Shown piece by piece: positions 1 to 10,063 of a stretch of DNA of 64,000 nt. This DNA is from Stentor coeruleus (lineage: Eukaryota; Ciliophora; Heterotrichea; Heterotrichida; Stentoridae): positions 16,208 through 80,207 of the forward strand of contig MPUH01000216.1 of NCBI GenBank assembly GCA_001970955.1, in the 5' to 3' direction. A model generated the notes under the pieces. It saw only the letters and a program-made list of their open reading frames with translations, made no database searches and was not told the origin of the DNA. The position numbers were made by a program, and so were the translations under genes. The stretch's first letter is position 1. Each line of letters opens with the position of its first letter.

Positions 1-150
1 GTTAGGAATGAACTAATGTAAAAAGTATCTAGGCTGAATCATAATCATTATATAATAAGGACAATAAAAAAAGCAACAAGAAATGATGAATATAAGACTA
101 GTGGCAGGTATTTAGACTCTACTAACTTATTTAACAGGCTTTCATCCCGT

Positions 151-1212
151 ATGGCAAGTCCTGAACTCGAAATGAAACCCTTCAAACAAAAACCAAGCTT
201 CGGAACAGGGAAAATCATCCACAAACGTTCAAAAGCCTTATCAAAAATCATTATCGACACAAACACAAACTGGCTTGAAAAACATGGTAACACTCAAGAT
301 CTAGCTTCATCATCACAAATTTCAAAAATTATATTCAAAATGATAGACCCTGACAACAAAGGTGAAGTTTCCTGCATAAAATTCATTGATTTCCTAATTG
401 AAATCGGTATGCCCATGGATCCAAAAAGTTTATACCAGCTTATATGCAAAATAAAACACAGTACAAATTTAGAAAATTTAAAAATTTATAATGATGATAT
501 AAGCAATCTTTGCCGTGGGGATAACAAAACAAATAGTATACTTTTATCTCTTATAGAAGAAGTTTTAGGTCCAAATGATAATTCATGGAGTTCAATTGAA
601 TCTATAAATATGTTATCATTATTTGAAGTTTTAAGAACATGGTGGAATGAATGTGATGATAAAAAATATAATTATGTTCATTGTAATAAAATTTGTGAAA
701 TGATTGTTAGTAAAAAAGTTGCTAGTGATTTGAATGAAGCTTATAAAATTGTTGGGAATTTCGCTGTTGGAAGTCATTTGGATTTTTGTAAGTTTCAGCA
801 GATATTTGGTAAATCGTTGATTAAGCATGCTTTGACGACGATACAATATAAGTTTTCTGTTGAAGATTGGGAAAACCCTGAACTTTCTTATGCTTTAAAG
901 CTTAGTCAGCTTAAAAGGCAGCTGATTTTTGCTGGGATTTACTTCCCTGTGCCTCAGATTTCGTTAAATGAAGGGTTGGCTATGTTACAGGCTATTGAAA
1001 AGTATGCGAAATTTAAAAATGAACCAATTGCTAGGATGAGTTATGAAGAGTTTTGCAGTGCTTGGCTTGAACTTACGGGAGAAACTATTGGAAGAAGCGC
1101 TTTTAAACCACAGACAGCGTATTATGATGAACATTCAGCGGAGATTGCTAGCAAAATTACCCAAAAAGTTCTTAATCGATATACTGTAATCGGTAATTAT
1201 AAGCCTTTGTAA
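151..1212 (+). CDS. EF-hand-like protein, function unknown
   Basis: The open frame of 353 codons begins at ATG and ends in TAA. A loop at about residues 66-77 (DPDNKGEVSCIK) has the EF-hand layout with acidic residues at loop positions 1 and 3, but lysine at position 12, so calcium binding is doubtful. Hydrophobic and charged residues alternate in helix-like fashion in the remainder, without a signal peptide or membrane segment. The first 30 residues are basic. The gene converges on the ADP/ATP carrier gene. It may be a ciliate-specific cytoskeletal EF-hand protein, which is inference; I do not recognise a named family. Confidence 0.7.
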   Translation: MASPELEMKPFKQKPSFGTGKIIHKRSKALSKIIIDTNTNWLEKHGNTQDLASSSQISKIIFKMIDPDNKGEVSCIKFIDFLIEIGMPMDPKSLYQLICKIKHSTNLENLKIYNDDISNLCRGDNKTNSILLSLIEEVLGPNDNSWSSIESINMLSLFEVLRTWWNECDDKKYNYVHCNKICEMIVSKKVASDLNEAYKIVGNFAVGSHLDFCKFQQIFGKSLIKHALTTIQYKFSVEDWENPELSYALKLSQLKRQLIFAGIYFPVPQISLNEGLAMLQAIEKYAKFKNEPIARMSYEEFCSAWLELTGETIGRSAFKPQTAYYDEHSAEIASKITQKVLNRYTVIGNYKPL

Positions 1213-1505
1213 TTATTTAATTTATGCTATTAAGATAAAATTTTGTTTAAAATATGAGTATGTGATTTTGATTGTAAAAAATGAAACCATACTCCTATAC
1301 CACATTTTATCCTACAAAGCTATAGTTTTCTACATAACTCCATTTCATATGCACATCAATCTCATCCAATCAACATAACTTTCATTTATTTTCCCAACAA
1401 GATTCTAAAACTATTCAAAAAGTCTTTACAAATCTTCATCAAAACTCTTTCACATATTCCTGAAAGCTCTTCTTCACACAACTACTAAATAAGTTATCTA
1501 ATTTT

Positions 1506-2435
1506 TTATTCGCCCATAGATGAGCTGAACCCAAGGTAAGCTTGGATCTTATTGTAAAAGACTAAGACAAGGGCTCCACCTGTTCCTCTAATAACATTGC
1601 TTGCTGCTCCTTTGAAAAATGGTTTAACACCACCTTCTTTCTTATAAATCTTAACAGCACAATCCATTGTACTAGAATAAAGAATATCAGCTCTACCACT
1701 TTGCATCATCATTCTTCTTCTAATAGTATCAATTGGATAAGACATAATTCCTGCAAAGACCGTGACAGATTGAGCGAATAACCATGTAAGCATGATGTTA
1801 GCATTTCTAAAATCTTTAAAGAAAGCATCCTTACCAGTATCAAACATACCAAAGTAAAGTGCTCTGTATATGAAAATTCCAATAACAGAAATGTTAAATC
1901 CTCTGTAAACTCCTAGTAAGCCATCAGTCTTCATGATTTTTTTTACAACATCAGCCATACCTTTGAATTCTCGGTCAGTTTCAGCTTTTCCGATATCAGT
2001 GGCAAGTCTGGTTCTGATGAAATCTAATGGGTAGACAACAAGTAAAGATAGAGATCCTGCAAGACCACCAGAGAAGCAATTTATTCCGAAAGCTTTCCAG
2101 AATTGTGTTTTTTGTTCGTATCTTGGGAATGATCTTTTAATACTATCTTTAAAAGCAAAGTTCAATGCTTGAGTAGGAAAGTATCTAATAACGTTTGACA
2201 TATTCCCTCTCCAAAAGCTTTTGAATCCTTGTTCGTTGTTAACACGAGTAAAACAATCAACAATGCCTTTGTATTTCTTGGATGCATCTTCCATACCCTT
2301 TTTGGCATCTTGAAGCTGAAGGAGTAGTTTAACTCTTTCAATTGGGGCGACAAGGGTCTTGGAAACACCAGCAGACACACCTCCAAGAGCAAAATCGAAC
2401 GCAAAGTTTGATTGACTTGTACCAGATTGGGCCAT
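1506..2435 (-). CDS. Mitochondrial ADP/ATP carrier
   Basis: The protein has 309 residues, the normal length of the mitochondrial carrier family. It exchanges cytosolic ADP for matrix ATP across the inner mitochondrial membrane. Three tandem carrier repeats are visible, each with its signature: PIERVK, PLDFIR and PIDTIR. The nucleotide-exchange signature RRRMMM, diagnostic for ADP/ATP carriers, follows the third signature. The start codon gives an N-terminus of typical length and the frame ends in TAA. No intron is needed. The gene converges on the EF-hand-like gene to its left. Confidence 0.97.
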   Translation of the reverse strand: MAQSGTSQSNFAFDFALGGVSAGVSKTLVAPIERVKLLLQLQDAKKGMEDASKKYKGIVDCFTRVNNEQGFKSFWRGNMSNVIRYFPTQALNFAFKDSIKRSFPRYEQKTQFWKAFGINCFSGGLAGSLSLLVVYPLDFIRTRLATDIGKAETDREFKGMADVVKKIMKTDGLLGVYRGFNISVIGIFIYRALYFGMFDTGKDAFFKDFRNANIMLTWLFAQSVTVFAGIMSYPIDTIRRRMMMQSGRADILYSSTMDCAVKIYKKEGGVKPFFKGAASNVIRGTGGALVLVFYNKIQAYLGFSSSMGE

Positions 2436-3572
2436 TAAATTATATGGTGTATATGGTAGGAAATTTTGTTTAGTTTTCTCAAAGGAAGAGAAATAAAATG
2501 TTTTTTTACCAATAGTTGTAATGTATAAGGTGAAGTTTGATTAGATAGATTGATATAGACACCTTTAAGCATGGAATAATTGGCTTGAGCTTTGAGGCTG
2601 CCTTGATACATGTTTTGGATCGTATCTTATGAGTTCTAGACAAATATATGACAATCAAATGAAAGAGATGTGCAGATCTAGGTAGAATTACCTCAGATAT
2701 TTTGACTAAAAATAGGCTTTTTATTAATATATGCATTTTTTTCTATGGCAGTGAATAATTTTTGCCTTTAAATCTTAGCCTTAGGATTGGTTTTCAAAAG
2801 TTGTTTTATTTTTAGAATAAAGAGAAAGGCTATTGTTTGGAAAATTTATTCTTTGGTTGGGGCTTTATTTTCATGGTATGAAGTTATATGATTTTAGATT
2901 TTTAGGAAAAATAATTCTTGAGTGGAGCCTTAGTTTTTTTATATACTATTTTGCTAGTAAAGTTATTATTTAAACTCTAAGTTTCTTTTTCATAGAAAAA
3001 TCTACTTTTCCCAAACCTAGAGTTGCATAATCATAGCTCTTACTACAAGAGTCCAAAAAAAAATCATCTTGTACTTAGTAAATATAATATAAACTATGCT
3101 TAAAGATAAAAACATTATAAGATATAGATTAATACTGGATCTTAGGCAGAAATCATAAAAATCTTGAAGTCTGTATTAAAATACTGTTTGAATTTCTAAA
3201 TTCTTTATCAAAATATTTTTCTTTATCATCTTATCAGAAAAGAATTGCTTATTTTACTAGGGTTTCAGTACAAGAAACTTTGTATTCGCATATAGGCTTC
3301 AATAATAAGATTACTAATAAATTTTAAAAAGTAAATCATTCTAGAAGCATTTAGTATAACTTTGTATGCAAAACTTTGAAGGATTTAAGTTTTCTTATGA
3401 TATCTTAAATAAATCAATGCTTTTAAGGAAGTGCTTTTTGTCCATAAATTATTTTAAAATAAATCCTCAGAATTTCTAAACATCCAAAGATTTTATAGTG
3501 GATTTGTGAATTTATCTTTAAGGAGATTAAACAATATGATGTATTTAAAGATAATAATAGGATTAAATGTAA
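2436..3572. other. Intergenic, no gene seen
   Basis: This AT-rich stretch upstream of the carrier gene contains only short open frames without homology or coding character. A 76-codon minus-strand frame at 2506-2736 is not convincing. I see no repeat, hairpin or relic. Confidence 0.6.
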
Positions 3573-3643
3573 GCATTAGTAGTTTAGGGGTAGAATGGGA
3601 CGTTGCCATCGTCTCGACCCGGGTTCAATTCCCGGCTGATGCA
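3573..3643 (+). tRNA. tRNA-Gly(GCC)
   Basis: The 71-nt sequence folds as a tRNA. The acceptor stem pairs GCATTAG with CTGATGC, with one G-T pair. The anticodon loop TTGCCAT carries GCC, which reads glycine codons. The T arm CCGGGTTCAATTCCCGG is perfect and doubles as the pol III B box; the A box lies in the D arm. There is no intron. A run of eight T follows directly. Confidence 0.96.
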
Positions 3644-3651
3644 TTTTTTTT
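3644..3651 (+). terminator. RNA polymerase III T-run terminator
   Basis: Eight consecutive T bases begin at the base after the tRNA discriminator. This is the usual pol III stop signal. Confidence 0.85.
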
Positions 3652-4842
3652 GTTTTTAATTAGGGATTAGTTTTTATATAATATAAAGTGAATGGGGAAA
3701 GTGAATAAAAATCCTATCTCTAGGCAAAAATTATATTAACATTTTATCATACACAGGTAAAATTACGGTATAGATACTTATAAAAATATCATCATATTTC
3801 TTTCTATATAATTTCTAATACTTTTAATATATTCATTAGATTATCATTCTAATAATTATTTATCGTTAATCAATTCAAAAACAGGCAAATTTTCACATAA
3901 TTTCTTTGATCTTTATACCAATACTAAAAATTATAAAATTAAAATTTGGAAGTTTTCATTTTTCATTTGATATGCTCTTAATTGATACACTAAGATTAAA
4001 TTTTATTCATCTTGACTAGTATAATTATATTCATAATCTATTGGCTAATATATAATAAAATTTACAAAAGATACTATTTCTTCCTGATGAAATAAACTTG
4101 TATTATTTTTATGAAAATAAAAAATATCTTTTCATCCGTTAGGACGGCTTTGAAGATTTAACTTTGATTCTATGTCTAGTACTTGTTGTTTTTGTATTTT
4201 TTCTAATTATTTTACTATATTTTACTAATTTTCCAAAAAGATTATGAAATAGTAAGATTTTACATAGGAATCTTACTGGCTTAATGAAAAAAGTGGATAT
4301 AAAGAGTTGTAGAGATTACTTATTGAATGAAAAGATCAAATTCTGCTTAGTTTTTTTAAAGTAGAAATTATCTAGTGGAAAATACGCACATTACAGTCAA
4401 AATAGTTGAATTTTCTTGAACAAAAAAAAATATTATAATAGAGTTTTGGAATTATGTGTTTTCTACTGATTTAATTTTATTCATAGGTTAATCATATTGT
4501 AAAGATCAAGTTAATAATTATTCTTTTGTGGGTTTAGGTTGGAAAAAAAAATAAGTTTTTTTTCTTTATATCTTTGTATATGCTTTTATAGTTTGAAGTT
4601 TATATTGGTTATAGTGTGAGAAATTTAGTTTAATGAATTTTTTAAGAAGGGTAGACAATTAAACATATAATTATAATTTGTTATGCATAATACTTATTTC
4701 ATTTTTTGATTATACAAATCTTATGTTTCAGATTGATTTCGCAAAGATAGTTTACCAATAACTGACTTACTTCTTAAGACTTGCTAAATTTAGTAGTGAT
4801 GATATGTGAAATTATAGATGAAATATAATGGGGGTCTTATAA
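3652..4842. other. Intergenic, no gene seen
   Basis: This is AT-rich sequence between the tRNA and SUMO. I found no coding frame, recognisable RNA or repeat. Confidence 0.6.
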
Positions 4843-5115
4843 ATGTCGAATACTGAGGGGAACGAAGGTCCATCGGAGCATATTACGCTTAAAGTCAAAT
4901 CTCAAGATGGAAATGAAGTGTTTTTTAAGATCAAACGCGCTACACCACTCAAGAAACTAATGGAAGCTTATTGCTCAAGAAATGGTGTTAACATAAGTAC
5001 AGTGAGATTTTTATTTGATGGCCAGAGAATCCAAGAAACAAACACTCCTAATGACCTCCACTTAGAAGAAAACGATCAAATAGATGCAATGGTTGAGCAG
5101 ACTGGAGGCATTTAG
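4843..5115 (+). CDS. SUMO (small ubiquitin-like modifier) precursor
   Basis: The 90-residue protein has the ubiquitin-like beta-grasp pattern of SUMO, including [18 protein letters not shown] and [10 protein letters not shown]. It ends in a di-glycine (residues 88-89) followed by a single isoleucine that a SUMO protease would remove. SUMO is conjugated to lysines of target proteins by E1 (SAE), Ubc9 and E3 enzymes, largely in the nucleus. The ATG directly follows TTATAA, a start context shared by five other genes here. The 3' flank contains an N-joined duplication that does not touch the coding region. Confidence 0.96.
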   Translation: MSNTEGNEGPSEHITLKVKSQDGNEVFFKIKRATPLKKLMEAYCSRNGVNISTVRFLFDGQRIQETNTPNDLHLEENDQIDAMVEQTGGI

Positions 5116-5121
5116 AAACAT

Positions 5122-5266
5122 AGTGTATGCTTAAGCCTAATTAGATAGAATATTTTTAATTTACAAACAGGATATCCTACTGAAAATCTTTATCTCCANA
5201 GTGTATGCTTAAGCCTAATTAGATAGAATATTTTTAATTTACAAACAGGATATCCTACTGAAAATC
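5122..5266. repeat. 67-bp direct duplication flanking an N (assembly joint)
   Basis: Positions 5122-5188 and 5200-5266 are identical, with the single N at 5199 between them. The layout matches two contig ends that overlap but were not merged. It lies in the 3' flank of SUMO. Confidence 0.85.
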
Positions 5267-5352
5267 ATTCTCAAAAACCCTCTCAACCAAAACCCATCTC
5301 CCAAAAATCCTACCTCATACTAAAATTTTCCTTAATATTATTCCTAAATCTC

Positions 5353-6132
5353 TTATCCTCTACGTCTTTTTCTCTTAAGTTCCTTTTCAAGTTCTTCCCA
5401 TTTCTGTTTAAGCATCTTATCTCTTTGTTCCAACTGCTTAGCCATAGATTCCCTAGCTTCAGCAATTTTATCTAAAAACTTATCCTTAACACTTTCATCC
5501 ATATTCTTCAAAAGCCTTTCCCTTAAACTTTCTTTTACAACAACTACTTCAGTTTCTTTAATTGTCTCAATAACAGGTTGAGTATCAACAATTGGTTTAT
5601 AAACCCTTTGAATAGCAGTATTATGTGAAGATTTAGGTAAAGGTGTATCTATATCAAGTAATTCAACAATATTTTCTTGACTTCGCATTTCTGTAAATAA
5701 AAATTTGTATAAGGTATAATGACCAAAGTAAGTTATATTTAAATGATTAAGGAAGTCAGTAAGGGTTTTTGAAGGAAGTAAAGGATTCATACCTTGTATA
5801 TAAGGTAAAAGTATTGTTTTTAAATATTCTAAATCCATTTCTTTAACGAAATTGCTTGTTTTCGAGGAGTGTAAGATGAGCCAGAGGATTATATCAAGGA
5901 CTACACTACATTGCTCCAAGGAAAAATTGTAGGTAAGGTTAAAGTATACTAAGGAGTCAATGAGAAAATTACAGATTATTGTCGTAACTTTAGAATCTTC
6001 TTCAGTTATTAGTGGGCCGAGGTACTTGAAATTCTCATGAACTATAGGGGTGACTAGTTTTAAAGGGGTCTGACTTTTTATAATCTCGATAAGAATCTCT
6101 TCGGGGAAAGACTTGGGCAGATCTTCAGTCAT
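5353..6132 (-). CDS. C1a-32/CLAMP-family axonemal protein (CFAP119-like)
   Basis: The protein has 259 residues. The first two thirds match, from memory, the pattern of the flagellar C1a complex subunit C1a-32 family: a FSLEQCSVVLDI segment, a spaced hydrophobic helix region, and the closing block YFGHYTLYKFLFT. In Chlamydomonas this family belongs to the C1a projection of the central-pair microtubule; the vertebrate relative is CFAP119 (CCDC189). The last 60 residues form a strongly charged coiled coil ending in a basic cluster. No membrane segment is present. The gene converges on SUMO. A ciliary role is inferred from the family only. Confidence 0.65.
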   Translation of the reverse strand: MTEDLPKSFPEEILIEIIKSQTPLKLVTPIVHENFKYLGPLITEEDSKVTTIICNFLIDSLVYFNLTYNFSLEQCSVVLDIILWLILHSSKTSNFVKEMDLEYLKTILLPYIQGMNPLLPSKTLTDFLNHLNITYFGHYTLYKFLFTEMRSQENIVELLDIDTPLPKSSHNTAIQRVYKPIVDTQPVIETIKETEVVVVKESLRERLLKNMDESVKDKFLDKIAEARESMAKQLEQRDKMLKQKWEELEKELKRKRRRG

Positions 6133-6323
6133 TTTGAATATTTTAATAAAAACTTATTAGATGTTTTTATTAGACTTGCAATTATTATGAGTAGTTTTTA
6201 TACAAAAAAAGCCTATCAAATTCGAGAGAAGTTTTTTACACAAAATCTAAAGTTCTTAAGACCTGAAACTTTCATAAAACAATATCTCAACTAAAACTTC
6301 CAATATTTTTATTACAAACCTAA

Positions 6324-9314
6324 TTAATTATCCTCATTATCAAGCTTATTAATTTGAAAGGACTTATACATTCTTTCCATACTCCTATAAAGTGTACTGG
6401 TGCTTCTTTGACTTTCGATATCATCGACCATTTTCTCAGTAAACACATAATTTCTATTAATTTTTTGTAGCCATGGTACCTCAGGTCTGATAATAATTCC
6501 TTCAGCTTTAAGCATAGCTAATAATATATCAAAGCAATCAAAATAATCTAAAGGTGGTTGAAGTGAAGGTAAACGCATAATAGGTCTTATATTTATATAA
6601 GAAAAATCAAGTAAAGGTAATGGGGGAAATTTAATACTTAGCTTAGAGCCAGTGCAAAAAGGACTAAGAGTAAGTGAATTTTTGTTAATAAATTGTGTGT
6701 ATAAGTTAGATGATATTGATGCAAGGCTTATTAAATATTTTTCTGATTTCGACTTGTTTCCTTGTAAAATCTCAGTTATTGTGGCTAGTAATATTATTTG
6801 AGGGCAGTCTAAAGACTCGTAAATTTTTAGAATACCAGAAAATAAAGTACTTGCTTTTTGCAATGATTGCTTTGTATTGTGGAGTAAATTTGATATTGCC
6901 AGATTGTAGAGGATTTCTAAACGCTCTAGTTGCATTATTGGGTTTTGTTGGAAGATTAGATCTTTTTCTTTGTTGGTTGTGTCGAAGAGTTTCTCGAAAA
7001 TACTGATAGCTTTTTCGTATTTTGCAGAATAGATTTTTTTTATAGCTCTGTGCCATAGTTCGTGTTTTTCATTAAAAATCAAACCTGGTCCTTTAGTTTC
7101 GAATTTCCCAGCTTTAATACCTTCAATAATAAAAATATCATTTTCAATAGTTTTACCTTCTAGTTTACCCAAGCACTCTAAGCATTCATCAATTTGTTCT
7201 TCAATCAAATAACAATGTGCTTTTAATGCTTCAATTTCTGAAGTAGACTCAAACTGATTAGCTAATTTCAATGCTTCTTGTGGATTATGACAAACAACTA
7301 ATAAATACAAAGACAACAATGGGGCATTTTTATCATTTAACTCACTAACTCTTATCAAATCCTTAGCCGATTTCTTATCATTCCCAGCTAAAAATGCACA
7401 AATTCCTCTAAACGAATACAAAGTTTTTAAATTTTTATTCAATTTCAAAGCTTTTGTCAAATCATCATAAGCTTCACAATAATTTCTTAAAGCAATATTC
7501 GAAAAACCTGATAAAGTTAAAGCAAGAATAGATGGTTTATCAGAATAATTTATAGCTTTTTCTGCTGAAACTAGCGATAGTTCAGGCTTTTGATCAAAAA
7601 ATCTGCATATCGCTATAATGAGATGTATTTCTGAATCATTTTTAACGTTATTAAAATTTTTAATTTCAGTAATTGCCTGGCTTGCATCATAAGAGTTGTT
7701 TTCACTTGACAGTAAAATACATATTATTCTTAAAATCTTCCACATTGGATTGGAAAAATCTTCAAGTTCTAAAGGATTTAATGTTTCTATGACTAAATCA
7801 TAGTTTTTATCATTGAATAAGATCATTGATGTGCAGATTTTATTATTGTAAAATGAGGCTGGGTCTAATTTATTTATAGATGATGCTAGATTGTAGTCAG
7901 ATATTGCTTCTGGGAATTTTTTTATGAAAATATATGAGAAAGCTCTATATATGTAGCATGTATGTATATGTTTTTCTAATATTGGTTGAGATAGAAGGTT
8001 GGTATAAAGGGAGATAGCTTCAAAATAATTAGCTTGGACTACTGAATATGCTGCTTCTGTAAGTTGTGAATGGATTTTCTTTGTTGTTGATAAAGTTTGT
8101 TCGTTAGTCCTTTTCAAAGTTGAGTAAGCTCCATAAAAATCATTCTTTGAAAACTTAATTGCAGATAATTTAAAAATAACCCTGTTAAACATTTTTCCAT
8201 CCTTACACTCTTTGCATATATTTTCCAATATCAACTCTGCCTCTTCAGTGTTTCCAATAGCAGCTTTACATTTACCCTCATAATATTCCCCCTCAAAACA
8301 TTTTTCTGATATTTTTTTTACCATATCAATACACCCTAAAGCTTCATAATGTTTTCCAAATTTATATTGAATCTTAGCAAACTCAATCCAATACCCTTCT
8401 GGCTTCATTTTTGTATTTTTCAGTAAATTCAAATATTTTACCGCTTTGTCATAATCCCCTATTTCCTTCCAACATTTCATAAGCATAGCAAAAACCTTAG
8501 AACCTTGGGATTTTTCTAAAAAATTTGAAGCCTCTTCCCACTTTTTACTTAAAAACAAACTTTTACCTTTTATCAAATTTCCTTTTATTGACTTTGGGAA
8601 ATCTTTTAAAAGGGCATCTAAAAAATAATCCGCTTTTTCAACTTTGTGTGTTTTTATATATGACTTGTATATATTAAGATACATATTTTCAGTGATTTTT
8701 ATAGAGTTTTTTATGCAGGTGTCAAAATTTTCTACAGCTTTGTCGTAGTTTTTAAGTTTCATATAGCAAAATGCTTTTAAATACAAAATATTAGAATTGC
8801 TTTTGTTTAAGTTGAGTTTTTCTAATAGCGATAATGCTGTTTTATATCTTTTTTTGCTTATCTCGTTTTTGATAACTGTAAATGGAGAGAAATTGTTGTA
8901 AATTTTGTTAGAATAAACTTGATTTACTTGAACATCTAAACTTTCATTGTTAGATGAAGGTTCTATATTATCAAAAGTATAATATTTTGGTATTGAGCAT
9001 TTACTAGGATGATTAGATGAGTTTTTAGGACTTATGCTTGTAGGAAAACGTTTGTGAATGTATTTTGGATTTGTTTTTTTTGAGGAACTTGATGAATTTA
9101 CCAAGTCCGGGGTTTGAGAGTTTCCTCGAGAATGATGCGAAATTGGTTGTTTTGAAAGTTTGAAATGGGGTCTAATAAGTGGAGAGTTTTTTTGTGAAAG
9201 AGAGGATAGTTTTCTGGATACTGATGAAAAATAAGGACTAAGTTTTCTATGGACTGATGAATTTGAAGAACTTGCAACAAAATATTTCTTTGAAGGAGGA
9301 CTGTTGCTACGCAT
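6324..9314 (-). CDS. TPR-repeat protein, array member 1
   Basis: This 996-residue protein is the last (3'-most) of five tandem paralogues. Residues 1 to about 125 are serine- and lysine-rich and contain SRGNSQTPD, the shared N-terminal motif. From about residue 140 onward, helix pairs of TPR type follow one another (for example the stretch after ISKKRYKTALSLLEKL). Landmarks shared with the paralogues are NDFYGAYSTL, NPMWKILR, GPGLIFNEKHELW and ERLEILYNLA. The last 100 residues hold the conserved module LQPPLDYFDCFDILL, then RPEVPWLQK, NYVFT and DDIES. It most resembles member 2, sharing the ERMYKS tail. TPR proteins are interaction scaffolds; the actual role is unknown. Confidence 0.9.
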   Translation of the reverse strand: MRSNSPPSKKYFVASSSNSSVHRKLSPYFSSVSRKLSSLSQKNSPLIRPHFKLSKQPISHHSRGNSQTPDLVNSSSSSKKTNPKYIHKRFPTSISPKNSSNHPSKCSIPKYYTFDNIEPSSNNESLDVQVNQVYSNKIYNNFSPFTVIKNEISKKRYKTALSLLEKLNLNKSNSNILYLKAFCYMKLKNYDKAVENFDTCIKNSIKITENMYLNIYKSYIKTHKVEKADYFLDALLKDFPKSIKGNLIKGKSLFLSKKWEEASNFLEKSQGSKVFAMLMKCWKEIGDYDKAVKYLNLLKNTKMKPEGYWIEFAKIQYKFGKHYEALGCIDMVKKISEKCFEGEYYEGKCKAAIGNTEEAELILENICKECKDGKMFNRVIFKLSAIKFSKNDFYGAYSTLKRTNEQTLSTTKKIHSQLTEAAYSVVQANYFEAISLYTNLLSQPILEKHIHTCYIYRAFSYIFIKKFPEAISDYNLASSINKLDPASFYNNKICTSMILFNDKNYDLVIETLNPLELEDFSNPMWKILRIICILLSSENNSYDASQAITEIKNFNNVKNDSEIHLIIAICRFFDQKPELSLVSAEKAINYSDKPSILALTLSGFSNIALRNYCEAYDDLTKALKLNKNLKTLYSFRGICAFLAGNDKKSAKDLIRVSELNDKNAPLLSLYLLVVCHNPQEALKLANQFESTSEIEALKAHCYLIEEQIDECLECLGKLEGKTIENDIFIIEGIKAGKFETKGPGLIFNEKHELWHRAIKKIYSAKYEKAISIFEKLFDTTNKEKDLIFQQNPIMQLERLEILYNLAISNLLHNTKQSLQKASTLFSGILKIYESLDCPQIILLATITEILQGNKSKSEKYLISLASISSNLYTQFINKNSLTLSPFCTGSKLSIKFPPLPLLDFSYINIRPIMRLPSLQPPLDYFDCFDILLAMLKAEGIIIRPEVPWLQKINRNYVFTEKMVDDIESQRSTSTLYRSMERMYKSFQINKLDNEDN

Positions 9315-10063
9315 ATTTATGATTTTTAGAGCACTTTTATTAGAATAAAAAATGAGTTTTGCTAAAACTTGAACTTTAGTTTGAATAGTATGTTAGAAAG
9401 CTGATAGTTATGGTATAAGAGGAAATTGTTTGAATGATATTAAGATGATTTTATTTATGGTTTTTTGAAATTTGAATTATGGAATTCATCCTGTGAAACG
9501 AGAAATTATTTTGAAGTTGTTATATTTTTCAAAAGGAAAGTAATGATAGAGTTTTTGGAATAAAGAATAAGTTTTGTGTTTAAATTTAATGGAAATAGTG
9601 CGGAAGTATAAGAAAATTGGGATTTGGATATTTGAATTTTTTTTATGAGGATATATAAAATTATGAAAATGTCTATATGATGATAATAAAATACTAATAA
9701 AAAGGATAATTGTACTAAAGTTTTCTTTAGGGTAATATGTTTGAAAAATGAATATGGTTAGAGATTATTAGTATAGGCTTTATATTTTGAATTAAGAGAA
9801 CTTACCTAGTTGTGATATATATTATACAATTAAAATTAATTAAATAATTATTGAATCATTACAATTTATATAAAGTAGCTATTAAACTATGTCAAAAATA
9901 TAAAATAATTTAATTGTTAATATTTTAAGCATAAGATAAAATTGCTTATCACTATAATTAAAATAACTCCTAAACTCAAAAAAAAAACCAAAATCCATAA
10001 AACCCTTCCTCTAACATTCCAATTACCTGATTAACAATTTTGTATCTCAAAATAAATTAAACA
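9315..10063. other. Spacer between TPR genes 1 and 2
   Basis: About 750 bp of AT-rich sequence, G-rich on the plus strand at first and C-rich near the end of gene 2. I see no gene or relic. It should hold the promoter of member 1 and the 3' end of member 2. Confidence 0.6.

Noticed and set aside
2506-2736. 76-codon minus-strand frame upstream of the ADP/ATP carrier
   Set aside because: No domain, signal or family resemblance, and the nearest GTA..AG pair is 14 nt, which does not fit the intron rule.
6710-7056. Short frames on both strands inside TPR member 1
   Set aside because: They overlap a well-supported gene and show no coding character.
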